This document shows positions 1 through 8,364 of a stretch of DNA of 64,000 nucleotides, in pieces. The stretch covers positions 434,001-498,000 of the forward strand of contig NZ_QFFK01000005.1 in NCBI RefSeq assembly GCF_003149455.1, given 5' to 3'. The translations under genes were made by a program, and so were the position numbers. This DNA is from Chitinophaga deserti (GTDB lineage: Bacteria; Bacteroidota; Bacteroidia; Chitinophagales; Chitinophagaceae). Numbering within the stretch: the first letter of the stretch is position 1; every line of letters begins with the position of its first letter. Below the pieces are notes generated by a model. The model made no database searches and was not told the origin of the DNA. It saw only the letters and a list, made by a program, of their open reading frames with translations.

Positions 1-831
1 CCTGTCTTTCCCGAACATATCCTTTTTCAGGTTTACATCCGCAAACCCCTGTTTCTCCAGTTCGGTTTTTACCTCCGGTCCATAATCTTCATGGATCTCG
101 AAGTAGAGCTTTCCTGCAGGCTCCAGTCTTTCCTGTGCCAGCTGGCCAATGCGGCGGTAAAACAAAAGGGGATCATTATCGGGCACAAACAGGGCGTTGG
201 AGGGTTCAAATGCATGAACGGTAGGCTGCATGCCTGCCTTTTCTTTTTCGGGGATATAAGGCGGGTTGCTGACGATAATATTGAGGCAGGGGAGTACTGC
301 GGCCGCCTGGGGGGCCAGTACATCCTGCTGCAGGAAATTTACAGGGGTATGCTGGAGCTGTGCATTGCGGCCTGCTACGGCGAGGGCGCCGGCACTTACA
401 TCCATAGCCCATACATCGGCCGCCTGCCAGTGTTTTTTAAGGGCGATGGGGATGCACCCGCTGCCGGTTCCAATGTCCAGCAGGCGGAGGGCGGGCTGGG
501 CCGGATGGTCGAGCAGTACCCATTCCACCAGCTCCTCCGTTTCCGGGCGGGGGATCAATACCTGGTCGCTCACAATCAGTTCCATGCCGTAAAACCAGCT
601 TTTCCCCGTAATGTGCTGGATGGGCCTGCCGGCCAGCAATTGTTCAAGGGCATCATTGTATTGCGATTCCTGTTTGGGGGAAAGGTCCATATCCTTGTGC
701 ACGATGCGGTCCAGCTTACCCAGGCCGGTGAGATGTTCCATAAGAAGGTGGCCTATATTGGCAGCTTCCCGGTTGTCGTACAGGGGGCGGATGGCATTGA
801 TCAGATTTGCAAATGCAGATTGGATGGTCAT
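1..831 (-). CDS. prmC: Peptide chain release factor N5-glutamine methyltransferase PrmC (HemK), 3' end cut by window
   Basis: PrmC methylates the glutamine of the GGQ motif in release factors RF1 and RF2, using S-adenosylmethionine, in the cytoplasm. I translated the minus strand from the ATG at 829-831; 277 codons remain open to the window edge, close to the usual family length of about 280-290, so only the C-terminal tip is missing. An N-terminal helical domain is followed by the Rossmann methyltransferase domain with the SAM motif DIGTGSGC (about residues 119-126) and the substrate-glutamine motif NPPY (about 189-192). NPPY together with this domain order separates it from other N-methyltransferases. 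It is divergent from ribD. A 255-aa open frame on the opposite strand is a shadow. Confidence 0.93.
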   Translation of the reverse strand, partial: MTIQSAFANLINAIRPLYDNREAANIGHLLMEHLTGLGKLDRIVHKDMDLSPKQESQYNDALEQLLAGRPIQHITGKSWFYGMELIVSDQVLIPRPETEELVEWVLLDHPAQPALRLLDIGTGSGCIPIALKKHWQAADVWAMDVSAGALAVAGRNAQLQHTPVNFLQQDVLAPQAAAVLPCLNIIVSNPPYIPEKEKAGMQPTVHAFEPSNALFVPDNDPLLFYRRIGQLAQERLEPAGKLYFEIHEDYGPEVKTELEKQGFADVNLKKDMFGKDR

Positions 832-870
832 GTTATACGGCAAAACAGCGGAAAATAGCCGCTGAAACGA

Positions 871-878
871 TATTTTTG
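871..878 (+). promoter_or_regulatory. Candidate -7 element upstream of ribD
   Basis: TATTTTTG matches the Bacteroidota -7 consensus TAnnTTTG exactly and lies 22 bases before the ribD start. No clear TTTG/TTG is seen at the expected distance upstream, so only the -7 half is supported. Confidence 0.4.
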
Positions 879-900
879 CAAACATATCATTTACGACGCA

Positions 901-1920
901 ATGATGAACCACCACCCGCACGAAATTTTTATGCAACGATGCATCGCCCTGGCACTGAAAGGCGCAGGTCATGCCGCCCCCAATCCTATGGTGGGTGCCG
1001 TGCTCGTGCATGAGGGTGTCATCATTGGCGAAGGCTACCACCACGCCTTCGGCGGGCCGCATGCCGAGGTTAACTGTGTGAACAGCGTGCCCCCGGAATT
1101 GCAGGACCTCATCCCGCGGTCGGTTATGTATGTTTCCCTCGAACCCTGCGCCCATTTCGGTAAAACACCGCCCTGTGCCGATCTTGTAGTGGCACAGCAA
1201 ATCCCCGAAGTGGTAATAGGCTGCGTGGATGCCTTCTCCAAGGTAGCGGGCAAAGGCATCGAAAAACTGCGGGAAGCCGGTATTAAGGTAACAGTAGGGG
1301 TGCTGGAAGCGGAATGCAGAAAGCTGAACAGGCGCTTCTTCACTTTCCATGAGCAGCAGCGGCCCTATGTGGTCCTCAAATGGGCGCAATCGGCAGACGG
1401 TTACATGGCCCCTCCCGGCAGAGAACCCGTCCGCATCTCCAACCCTTATGCCGACCGCCTTGTTCACCGCTGGAGAACGGAGGAAGCGGGGATTATGGTA
1501 GGAACACAAACTGCTTTGCTGGATAACCCGCGCCTTACTGCACGCCTCTGGCCGGGTAAATCACCCATCCGTATCATGCTCGACCTCGACCGGAAAGTAC
1601 CCGGCAGTCATCATCTGCACGACGGAACCGTTCGCACACTGATCCTTACAGCGGATGAGATCAACCGGGACCAGCCACTCGTGCCGCAGGTGCTCGCACA
1701 ATTACATCGTGAAAATATCCTGAGCGTGATCGTGGAAGGAGGCGCTGTACTTTTGCAGCAATTCATCAGCGGCAGGCATTGGGACGAAGCACGCGTTATT
1801 ACAGGACAGGCGGCACTCGGGGGCGGACTGCCCGCTCCGGTACTTAAACACGCCCTTATGCAGGAAAGCAATTATATTGCCGGCGACCGGATAGACACAT
1901 TTGTGCCGGACACGGTTTAA
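901..1920 (+). CDS. ribD: Bifunctional riboflavin biosynthesis deaminase/reductase RibD
   Basis: RibD carries out two successive steps of riboflavin synthesis in the cytoplasm: deamination of the pyrimidine intermediate from GTP cyclohydrolase II, then NADPH-dependent reduction of its ribosyl chain. The N-terminal zinc deaminase domain shows the HAE motif (residues 54-56) and the second zinc motif with cysteines near 83 and 92 in PCAHFGKTPPC. The reductase domain follows from about residue 145 to the C-terminus with the glycine-rich EGGA segment. At 339 aa it fits the bifunctional enzyme. ATG occurs twice at the start (901 and 904). yigZ begins 9 bases after the stop, so the two are probably co-transcribed. 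No other rib genes are nearby. Confidence 0.95.
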   Translation: MMNHHPHEIFMQRCIALALKGAGHAAPNPMVGAVLVHEGVIIGEGYHHAFGGPHAEVNCVNSVPPELQDLIPRSVMYVSLEPCAHFGKTPPCADLVVAQQIPEVVIGCVDAFSKVAGKGIEKLREAGIKVTVGVLEAECRKLNRRFFTFHEQQRPYVVLKWAQSADGYMAPPGREPVRISNPYADRLVHRWRTEEAGIMVGTQTALLDNPRLTARLWPGKSPIRIMLDLDRKVPGSHHLHDGTVRTLILTADEINRDQPLVPQVLAQLHRENILSVIVEGGAVLLQQFISGRHWDEARVITGQAALGGGLPAPVLKHALMQESNYIAGDRIDTFVPDTV

Positions 1921-1929
1921 AAACAGGAA

Positions 1930-2526
1930 ATGAACGTTTATTATACGATTGAGAAGAAGTCAGTAGCCGAATTCAAAGACAGGGGCAGTAAATTCCTCGC
2001 TTTCGCCTTCCCGGTGAAGAGTGCCGAGCAGGTGAAGGAATGCCTTCAGGAAGTGAAAAAGGAACACCCCAAAGCCACACACCACTGTTACGCTTACAGG
2101 TTGGGAACCGACGGTATGCAGTTCCGCGCGGTAGACGATGGAGAGCCTGCGGGCTCTGCCGGTAAGCCTATTCTGGGGCAGATCGACAGCAAGCAGCTCA
2201 CGGATGTGCTGGTGGTGGTAGTCCGTTACTTCGGTGGTACCCTGCTGGGTGTGCCGGGCCTGATCAATGCATACAAAATGAGCTGTGCGCTGGTGCTTCA
2301 GCTGATCCCCGCGGTGCAGAAGAATGTGGAAGCGCGCTTTCAGCTGATATTCGACTATACGATCCTCAACGATGTGATGATGGTGGTGAAGCAGAATGGA
2401 TGTACAATTGCAAAGCAGGACATCCAGCTGTTCTGCAGTATGGAAATAGGTATCCCCAAAGACAGTCTGGACCTCACTTTGCTGCGCCTGCGCGATATTT
2501 ACAATCTCGAGATCAAGGCGCTGTAG
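1930..2526 (+). CDS. YigZ/IMPACT family protein
   Basis: A 198-aa member of the YigZ/IMPACT family (UPF0029). The N-terminal domain has the family pattern: KDRGSKF near residue 17, the ATHHCYAYRLG segment, and a glycine-rich DDGEPAGSAGKPIL stretch, then VVVVRYFGGTLLG. A short C-terminal ferredoxin-like domain completes it. Eukaryotic IMPACT regulates GCN2. The bacterial role is not settled, although ribosome or nucleic-acid binding is usually suggested. It follows ribD by 9 bases and ends exactly where the convergent lipoprotein gene ends. Confidence 0.88.
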   Translation: MNVYYTIEKKSVAEFKDRGSKFLAFAFPVKSAEQVKECLQEVKKEHPKATHHCYAYRLGTDGMQFRAVDDGEPAGSAGKPILGQIDSKQLTDVLVVVVRYFGGTLLGVPGLINAYKMSCALVLQLIPAVQKNVEARFQLIFDYTILNDVMMVVKQNGCTIAKQDIQLFCSMEIGIPKDSLDLTLLRLRDIYNLEIKAL

Positions 2527-3735
2527 TTACGGCAGCGCCGCTTTCAATTCTTTCACGGTAACCCCGAACAATTTCTTCGTGATTTCACCGAGGTGCTTTT
2601 CGCTGCCCTGCAGATGGATGGTGCGGTGGAAGTGTTGCATCCTGCCTTTGGGCTTCAGGAGGGCGGCGGGCGAAGCGCTTTGTATTTCCATGAAACGGCC
2701 GCGGGCATAAGGGTTTTCAGGACCGTTGTTGCGGATGGTAAGTACTTCTGCCCGGTTGTCTTCCATGGTTTCGCCCAGGTAAAATGCCAGATTGCGCGGC
2801 AATGTGAACTGCACAACTGTGAGTACTTCACGCTCCGGGTCGTACAGGCCCACATAGTTTAATGCGGACGATTGTTTCACACCTATTTCTGCAGAGAGGT
2901 TCCCGTCGGCCCTGAAAAATGCAATATTGTTTTTAATGAGGAAGCGCTCTTTAGGCAGGGCTGCGCTGTTTTCCACTATACCGCCGGGGCGGAGGGGAAT
3001 GATGGCAATGGATGCCTGCGTAACGGGGAATACGCCGCGTATGCGGATGGAGGTGGTGCCATACGCCGTATCCCAGCGATGGTCGCCGGAATTGATGATG
3101 ATGTTATCTGAATGGAAACCAACAGCACGCATGTTCCGGTGAATATCGGCGCCGAGATAATTATGCAGATCGCGGCGGGAGAGGAGGGAGATGGTGCGGG
3201 AAACAGAAGTATGTAAAGTGTTGCCGTTTTTACTTTGTATGCCGATAGCACCTTCCAGGACGGTGATACCCTTGGCGGAAGATACCTGTTGCAGGGTTCG
3301 GGTGGAGGTTAGTGCGGGTGGTGTGGCTTGCTTAGTAACGGAATCTCCGTTTTCGGAAACTGTTGTATCGATGACAGGTGTGGGTTCCGGGCCGAGGAGG
3401 AAGCGGTCTTCACCACCGTAGGTACTGAATTCATCAGCTTTCCCGTTTTCGATGGTGCTGTAATTGAGCCAGCCGAAGCTGCGGCCGTTTTCTTCTACCG
3501 AAGAGGTGATGACGCGGCCCTGCCATGCAGGGATGATGGCGATGGCGGATTTACTGGTGCTGTCTTTCAATACGGCCGGCTGTGCAAATTCGCGGAGGAA
3601 AGTAATATCTTCTGCGAAATTATCGGGCCGGGATATGGTTTCTCCTGGTTGTTCAGGCGCCTTTTCCGGTTTGGGACTGTTGTTGCATGCGCAAAACAGG
3701 GCGATGGAGCAGGCGGCCAGTGTGAATTTATTCAT
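2527..3735 (-). CDS. Predicted lipoprotein of about 400 aa (DUF6786-like)
   Basis: I chose the internal ATG at 3733-3735 because it gives a classical lipoprotein signal (MNKFTLAACSIALFCACNN, with Cys as acylation site). The first in-frame ATG at 3759 would add eight residues before it. After a Pro/Glu-rich linker comes a long beta-rich domain of about 370 residues with no catalytic motif that I recognise. It resembles the Bacteroidota family DUF6786, recalled from memory and unverified. It probably sits in the periplasm or outer membrane. It is convergent with yigZ, with adjoining stop codons. Function unknown. Confidence 0.7.
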   Translation of the reverse strand: MNKFTLAACSIALFCACNNSPKPEKAPEQPGETISRPDNFAEDITFLREFAQPAVLKDSTSKSAIAIIPAWQGRVITSSVEENGRSFGWLNYSTIENGKADEFSTYGGEDRFLLGPEPTPVIDTTVSENGDSVTKQATPPALTSTRTLQQVSSAKGITVLEGAIGIQSKNGNTLHTSVSRTISLLSRRDLHNYLGADIHRNMRAVGFHSDNIIINSGDHRWDTAYGTTSIRIRGVFPVTQASIAIIPLRPGGIVENSAALPKERFLIKNNIAFFRADGNLSAEIGVKQSSALNYVGLYDPEREVLTVVQFTLPRNLAFYLGETMEDNRAEVLTIRNNGPENPYARGRFMEIQSASPAALLKPKGRMQHFHRTIHLQGSEKHLGEITKKLFGVTVKELKAALP

Positions 3736-3882
3736 ATGCGGAAATGGTCTCGCTGGCAATAATTGTACAATGATAAAGTAATTTCTTTAATAACGGTAAG
3801 TGCGCATTCTCAGTATGGGCGCGGCTTACGGGGGATGCGCCTTTACAGGCGAAACTTTTTTTTAAGTTTTCTGAGAATATTA

Positions 3883-3913
3883 TTTGCTGAATTGAAACTG
3901 TTTCCTATTTTTG
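3883..3913 (+). promoter_or_regulatory. Promoter of tRNA-Gly
   Basis: TTTG (3883-3886), a 19-base spacer and TATTTTTG (3906-3913) match the Bacteroidota sigma factor consensus. The -7 element ends 18 bases before the tRNA. Confidence 0.75.
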
Positions 3914-3931
3914 CAATCCCAAAACGGACAA

Positions 3932-4004
<73 letters not shown>

Positions 4005-4013
4005 CAGAAAAAG

Positions 4014-4044
4014 AAGCCTGATTGCATAGCAGTCAGGCTTTTTT
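4014..4044 (+). terminator. Rho-independent terminator of tRNA-Gly
   Basis: The perfect 8-bp stem AAGCCTGA/TCAGGCTT with an inner TGC/GCA pair is followed by a run of T. It starts 10 bases after the tRNA. Confidence 0.85.
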
Positions 4045-4282
4045 GTTTATGCTTGTTTCTATCCGATTTAATTCCCCGTCTCTCATAAATACATCCTGAC
4101 AACCTAAGTTTCGAAAACTTCTAACCCTGGTAGAAGTGACAATCGAAAATATCCAACCTTACTTCGATTGCCATTGCACAAACTGAAAATGGGTCGCAGT
4201 CGCTTTAAAAATCCACGAATACACCCCTGTCACCCCTCTTGTGCGTCTTACGTATATTCAGTTACAACAAAAAAGTCCTGTA

Positions 4283-5047
4283 ATGGCCATTTTAACTTCA
4301 ATTATCACTTTTTCAGGTAAGGTAGGCAACCTCATAGCCTACAAGCGCAATGGTAAATACTGTGTGCGCACTGCCCCGGAAACCGTCAGGCAAACGGCAA
4401 ATACCCGCCGTTCCGCCAAATGGTTCGGTGCTGCCAGCCGCAAAGGCGCCCTTATCCGCAGCGCTGTTGCGCCTGATATCGACATCCTCTGCGATGGCCA
4501 CGTCGTGAACCGGCTTAATAGTACCATCGTAACCGCCGGCAGAAATAACCACGCCGGGCTGAAAGGCTTTAGGTTCAACAGGCACGCCGGTATAGAAAAG
4601 TTCTTCCCCGGGCAGCCTGTCTTCTCGCAGAATGGTAAACTTCACATCCCCGCGCAGAAGCTGCAGGGCTATGGAGATGCTGTAAGAATGGAGTTAAAGA
4701 TCATCGCCACCCGGATCGACTTTACCACCCGTAGTGTTACAGGGATGGATGCAGACGTGCTGCACATCGACCTGGAGCAACCTTTCGCAGGAGCGGACCT
4801 GTCGGTAGACGTACCCGGTAAAGGAACTTTGCTGGTGACTCTTCAGGTGAGAACCTTCCTGAAAGACGGTACCTCCTATGACAGGAAGTATAATGCTGCG
4901 GATATCATTGCAGTGATAGGGGATCAGCCCCGGGAAGCGCCCCTTCCCAAATCGCGTCCCCGTAAGAAGCTGCTCCTCCTGCCGCCGGAGCTTCCACAGC
5001 ATACGGCTCCCGCCAATAACGGTCAGGATCAAATGCCCCGGGAATGA
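4283..5047 (+). CDS. Hypothetical protein, DUF6266-like N-terminus
   Basis: A 254-aa protein read from the ATG at 4283; an in-frame ATG at 4241 would add 14 residues. The N-terminus (FSGKVGNLIAYKRNGKYCVR) resembles the start of DUF6266 proteins, which are common in Bacteroidota and have no known function. It is followed by a basic segment with many Arg and Thr residues and two probable beta-rich regions. The C-terminal 45 residues are Pro/Lys-rich and probably disordered. There is no signal peptide or membrane segment. It stands alone downstream of tRNA-Gly, with more than 500 bases without a gene after it, a position often used by acquired genes. I assign no function. Confidence 0.6.
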   Translation: MAILTSIITFSGKVGNLIAYKRNGKYCVRTAPETVRQTANTRRSAKWFGAASRKGALIRSAVAPDIDILCDGHVVNRLNSTIVTAGRNNHAGLKGFRFNRHAGIEKFFPGQPVFSQNGKLHIPAQKLQGYGDAVRMELKIIATRIDFTTRSVTGMDADVLHIDLEQPFAGADLSVDVPGKGTLLVTLQVRTFLKDGTSYDRKYNAADIIAVIGDQPREAPLPKSRPRKKLLLLPPELPQHTAPANNGQDQMPRE

Positions 5048-5541
5048 CCCACAGCCATAAAAGGGATATTTTGTTGTAATTAATTCATTATCAAATAATA
5101 TGGAACCCCAATTTGCCCGGCAGGCCATTCCTCCGCCAGGCATTGTCATGGGCTGCAGGCATCCGGCCTTCACTTTACATGCCTGTTATTTACTATAACT
5201 CACCTGCAGCTCAAATAGACATCAACTACACATCAAGTCCACCTTTACTCCATGGGTACTGGTAGGTTGCTGCTATGTTACCGGTAGGTTGAAGGATAGT
5301 TACAGGCATATTGAACCCTGTTTAAAGCCTCTTTTAACCCTTCATTATCCCCCTTATAAATGCTCTTTTACACCGCTTTTTCCCATCTATGCCTCAATGT
5401 TGTATTCCTATGGTTAAAATGGACTAATTGCCTTGTAATGATGAAGCTTATTTGCCGAACGGTTTTAATGCATAAATGCATCTATCCAAACTGACGAAAA
5501 TCATCCCGGGAAAGGGCTTAAAAGTGGCCATTCAGGGCATG
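5048..5541. other. Gene-free stretch with a 13-bp direct repeat
   Basis: No convincing coding frame was found on either strand. The only structure I see is a pair of near-identical 13-mers, TACTGGTAGGTTG (5257-5269) and TACCGGTAGGTTG (5279-5291), 22 bases apart. Their role is unknown. Confidence 0.5.
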
Positions 5542-5569
5542 AAAAAAGCCGCACTGTGCAGTGCGGCTT
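5542..5569 (-). terminator. Terminator of the small membrane protein gene
   Basis: On the minus strand the 11-bp stem AAGCCGCACTG/CAGTGCGGCTT is followed by a T run. It lies about 20 bases after the stop codon of the 5590-5790 gene. Confidence 0.8.
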
Positions 5570-5589
5570 CTATATTTTTAATCCGGAGA

Positions 5590-5790
5590 TTATTTGTATT
5601 TCGGGCTGTATTGGGAGCTTTCCGGTACAGTTACTTTCGGTTTTTTGTATCTGTGTTCAGACAGTTTATAGCAACCGCCTAATACAAAACCCAGGATACA
5701 AGCCAGTTTCAGGTAAAACAGGAAACGGGAGGAAGATACCCAGTCACGGGTGAAGTCATTCTTATTTTCAACTGTATGCTCCATATACAT
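5590..5790 (-). CDS. Small single-pass membrane protein, unknown function
   Basis: A 66-aa protein (64 aa if the second ATG at 5784 is used). A polar N-terminus is followed by one hydrophobic segment at about residues 23-40 (FLFYLKLACILGFVLGGCY) and a basic C-terminal tail rich in Lys, Pro and Ser. It has its own promoter-like sequence (5804-5835) and a strong terminator, which together support a real gene despite its size. I do not recognise the family. Confidence 0.68.
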   Translation of the reverse strand: MYMEHTVENKNDFTRDWVSSSRFLFYLKLACILGFVLGGCYKLSEHRYKKPKVTVPESSQYSPKYK

Positions 5791-5803
5791 TTTTTTCGCT
5801 GTG

Positions 5804-5835
5804 CAAACTTACAAAGTATATTATCAAATCCCAAA
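5804..5835 (-). promoter_or_regulatory. Promoter of the small membrane protein gene
   Basis: On the minus strand TTTG (5832-5835), a 20-base spacer and TAAGTTTG (5804-5811) match the Bacteroidota consensus. Transcription would begin only about 10-16 bases before the start codons. Confidence 0.6.
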
Positions 5836-5843
5836 TTACCGGG

Positions 5844-6884
5844 TTATTTCTTCCCCGGCTTGGAGAGTTCGGAAAACTTGCGGCGGTTCAGGAAATAATA
5901 CCGCCAGATCATGATGCCATGGAATACTCCCTGCAGATCAAAAAGCCGTTTGCGGGGCAGTGTGTCCGTCAGTGTTTTCTCCACTTCGCGGCGCCAGCGG
6001 TAATAATCGCGGTAAGCACGGAAGATGGCCATCATATCTTTCGGTTTGCCGGCCGCCAGGCTTTTAGCCGCTGCCAGCATATCCAGCACCAGGCGCTGCG
6101 AAAGGATGATCCATTGCTCCTGGAAGTGGAGGTTTTTACGCAGCATGATCAGGTTGTTCCGGAAATTGAGATAAAGCTTCCGCGGATTCCCCTGCGGCAG
6201 GCTGCCCCCGCCAACGTGGTATACTACCGACTGTGGACAGTACCCGATCCTATACCCCGCCCGCTGCAGCCGCCAGCAAAGATCAACTTCCTCCATATGC
6301 GCGAAGAAATAGGGATCGAAGCCGCCCATTTCAAAATAAGCGGCAGAACGGATGAAGAGCGCTGCACCGCTGGCCCAGAAGATGTCCTGCGGGGTGTCGT
6401 ATTGTCCTTTATCTACCTCCGTTGTATACAGGATGCGCCCGCGGCAGAAGGTATACCCGAGGATATCCATCCATCCGCCTGCAGCACCGGCGTATTCAAA
6501 GCTTTCCCGGTCGTGCCACGCACGCAGTTTAGGCTGGCAGGCAGCCATATCCGGATTGGCCTGCATATGTTCTATAACAGGTGTTATCCAGTTGGCTTCC
6601 ACTTCCACATCCTGGTTCAGGAGCACGAAAATATCTGCCTTCACATGCCGGAGGGCCTCATTATAACCGCCTGCAAAACCACTGTTGGTAGCGTTGCGGA
6701 TGATCTTTACAGCTGGGAAGTGCTGTTGGGTGAAGGCCACACTATCGTCGGTAGATGCATTGTCGGCCAGGTAAATTTCCAGATTACCGTACACAGACGC
6801 ACACACGGAGGGCAGAAACTTCCCGAGGAAATCTCTTCCGTTCCAGTTGAGGATAACGACCGCTACCGATGGCAATGCTGACAA
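5844..6884 (-). CDS. Family 2 glycosyltransferase
   Basis: A 346-aa GT2 (GT-A fold) enzyme that would transfer a sugar from a nucleotide donor, probably during envelope polysaccharide synthesis. The N-terminus has VAVVILNWNGRDFL, then the nucleotide-binding ADNASTDDS, and the acidic metal-site region VLLNQDVE. Further on are the acceptor-site segments WASGAALFIRS and HMEEVDLCWR, typical of rhamnosyltransferase-like members. A hydrophobic region near the C-terminus may touch the membrane. The start codon is TTG (6882-6884): no ATG or GTG lies upstream in frame close enough, and the conserved fold begins a few residues later. It is divergent from the sensor kinase. No other polysaccharide genes are adjacent. 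Confidence 0.88.
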   Translation of the reverse strand: MSALPSVAVVILNWNGRDFLGKFLPSVCASVYGNLEIYLADNASTDDSVAFTQQHFPAVKIIRNATNSGFAGGYNEALRHVKADIFVLLNQDVEVEANWITPVIEHMQANPDMAACQPKLRAWHDRESFEYAGAAGGWMDILGYTFCRGRILYTTEVDKGQYDTPQDIFWASGAALFIRSAAYFEMGGFDPYFFAHMEEVDLCWRLQRAGYRIGYCPQSVVYHVGGGSLPQGNPRKLYLNFRNNLIMLRKNLHFQEQWIILSQRLVLDMLAAAKSLAAGKPKDMMAIFRAYRDYYRWRREVEKTLTDTLPRKRLFDLQGVFHGIMIWRYYFLNRRKFSELSKPGKK

Positions 6885-6997
6885 AAGGGTATGTTTTGGC
6901 TTTAAGTAAATTTTTAGCGTTGCAAATATGCAACAAAGCCTCCAAATATTACTAAATTAGTTTATTATTAAGGCTTGCAGTCTTTATCCAAATCCTG

Positions 6998-8140
6998 ATG
7001 TTTAGACAATTTACCGGTTGGAAATTTTCCCTGATCGCAGTGGCGGTCGTTATAATTGTAACGACCATCTGGTTTGTGAATAACCTCTCCGAAAAAATAC
7101 AGCAGGAAGAAACGAAGAAGGTGGCCACATGGGTAGAAGCCAACCGCGAACTGCTGCAAGCCTCTCCCGATGCCAATCTTAACCTGGCCGTGGAGATCGT
7201 GACTACCAATACCACCATCCCTCTCATCCTCACCAACGAACAGGGCCAGATCATCGACCACCGCAACCTCGATTCGCAGCAGGTGGCCAAAGACACAAAT
7301 TATCTTGAACGCCAGCTGGAAGGCTTTAAGCGCCAGCATCCGCCATTTGTAATGGCGGTGGATAGTCATTCCAACAACTACATCTACTACGGCGATTCCC
7401 TTATTCTGCGCCAGGTACGTTACTATCCTTATATACAGCTGCTGGTGGTAGCGCTGTTTATCGGGCTTACATTATTTGCACTTTCATCCACCAACCGTGC
7501 CATCCAGAACCAGGTATGGGTGGGCATGGCGAAGGAAACCGCGCACCAGCTGGGTACGCCATTATCATCCATGGAAGCCTGGGTGGAACTGCTGAAAGAG
7601 CATGAAGAAGTGCGGCCCCTGGCCACAGAGCTGGCCAAAGATGTAGACCGCCTTAAACTGATTACCGACCGCTTTTCGAAAATAGGCAGTGTGCCCAAAC
7701 TGGAAGAACGCAATGTGGTGGAGCAGGTAGCCTCCATGATGGCGTACATTAAGAAACGTGCCCCGCAGAAAGTGAACTTCTCACTGCAAACGGCGGAGCA
7801 TGAAGTAACGGCCATGATTTCGCCCACATTGTTCGACTGGGTAGTGGAGAACCTCCTGAAAAATGCGCTCGACTCTATGGAGGGGAAAGGGCAGATACAG
7901 ATCGTTATAGAAAACCATCCGGCACACCTTATTATCGATATTTCCGATACCGGAAAAGGGATTCCCGCACGCCTGCAGGAGAAAATATTCCGTCCGGGGT
8001 TCAGTACCAAGAAGAGAGGGTGGGGGCTGGGCCTGTCGCTGGCCAGGCGTATCATTCAGGACTACCATAAAGGGCGGCTGACGGTGAAATCGTCTGAAGT
8101 AAACAAGGGTACCACGTTCCGGATCTGGCTACGGAAATAA
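6998..8140 (+). CDS. Membrane sensor histidine kinase (orphan)
   Basis: A 380-aa kinase with two membrane segments (about residues 10-29 and 145-163) that enclose a periplasmic sensor domain of about 115 residues. There is no evident HAMP or PAS domain. The phosphoaccepting His is H183 in MAKETAHQLGTPLS. The ATPase domain shows the N box (NLLKNALDSM), the G1 box (DTGKGIP) and the G2 box (GWGLGLSLARR), so catalytic residues look intact. No response regulator gene is adjacent, so its partner is elsewhere. It is followed by the first tRNA-Leu unit. Confidence 0.9.
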   Translation: MFRQFTGWKFSLIAVAVVIIVTTIWFVNNLSEKIQQEETKKVATWVEANRELLQASPDANLNLAVEIVTTNTTIPLILTNEQGQIIDHRNLDSQQVAKDTNYLERQLEGFKRQHPPFVMAVDSHSNNYIYYGDSLILRQVRYYPYIQLLVVALFIGLTLFALSSTNRAIQNQVWVGMAKETAHQLGTPLSSMEAWVELLKEHEEVRPLATELAKDVDRLKLITDRFSKIGSVPKLEERNVVEQVASMMAYIKKRAPQKVNFSLQTAEHEVTAMISPTLFDWVVENLLKNALDSMEGKGQIQIVIENHPAHLIIDISDTGKGIPARLQEKIFRPGFSTKKRGWGLGLSLARRIIQDYHKGRLTVKSSEVNKGTTFRIWLRK

Positions 8141-8144
8141 ATTT

Positions 8145-8176
8145 ATTTGGATATTTACGAAAAGGCTTTATTTTTG
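8145..8176 (+). promoter_or_regulatory. Promoter of tRNA-Leu copy 1
   Basis: TTTG (8145-8148), a 20-base spacer and TATTTTTG (8169-8176) match the Bacteroidota consensus, 17 bases before the tRNA. Confidence 0.75.
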
Positions 8177-8193
8177 CATCCCCAACAACGCAC

Positions 8194-8277
8194 GCGGAGG
8201 TGGCGAAATTGGTAGACGCGCTACTTTGAGGTGGTAGTGCCTGAAAGGGCTTGGGAGTTCGAATCTCCTCTTCCGCA
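8194..8277 (+). tRNA. tRNA-Leu (anticodon GAG), copy 1
   Basis: An 84-base class II tRNA with a long variable arm. The acceptor stem is GCGGAGG/CTTCCGC (one G-T pair), the anticodon stem CTACT/GGTAG encloses loop TTGAGGT, and GAG is at 8228-8230, reading Leu CUC/CUU. The variable arm pairs GCCT with GGGC. The T loop is TTCGAAT. CCA is not encoded. A second, similar copy is at 8976. Confidence 0.97.
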
Positions 8278-8280
8278 CGA

Positions 8281-8313
8281 AGCACCGGCTGGTTTCCAGT
8301 CGGTGCTTTTTTA
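8281..8313 (+). terminator. Terminator of tRNA-Leu copy 1
   Basis: The stem AGCACCGGCTGG/CCAGTCGGTGCT (one G-T pair) is followed by six T. It is homologous to the terminator after copy 2. Confidence 0.85.
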
Positions 8314-8316
8314 TTA

Positions 8317-8362
8317 TTGCATTTATTAATATTTGTACGTATATTTGTACTCAAATACGTAC
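8317..8362 (+). promoter_or_regulatory. yefM promoter with candidate autoregulatory operator
   Basis: TTG (8317-8319), a 20-base spacer and TATATTTG (8340-8347) form a promoter. Three GTAC tetramers lie at 8335, 8347 and 8359, exactly 12 bases apart, spanning the -7 element and ending just before the start codon. Two sit inside the direct repeat ATTTGTAC. YefM-YoeB of E. coli represses its own operon by binding palindromes with a TGTACA core, so an operator is inferred here. Confidence 0.6.
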
Positions 8363-8364
8363 TT

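Noticed and set aside
91..858. 255-codon open frame on the plus strand opposite prmC
   Set aside because: The minus strand encodes clear PrmC motifs (DIGTGSGC, NPPY); the plus frame has no recognisable features.
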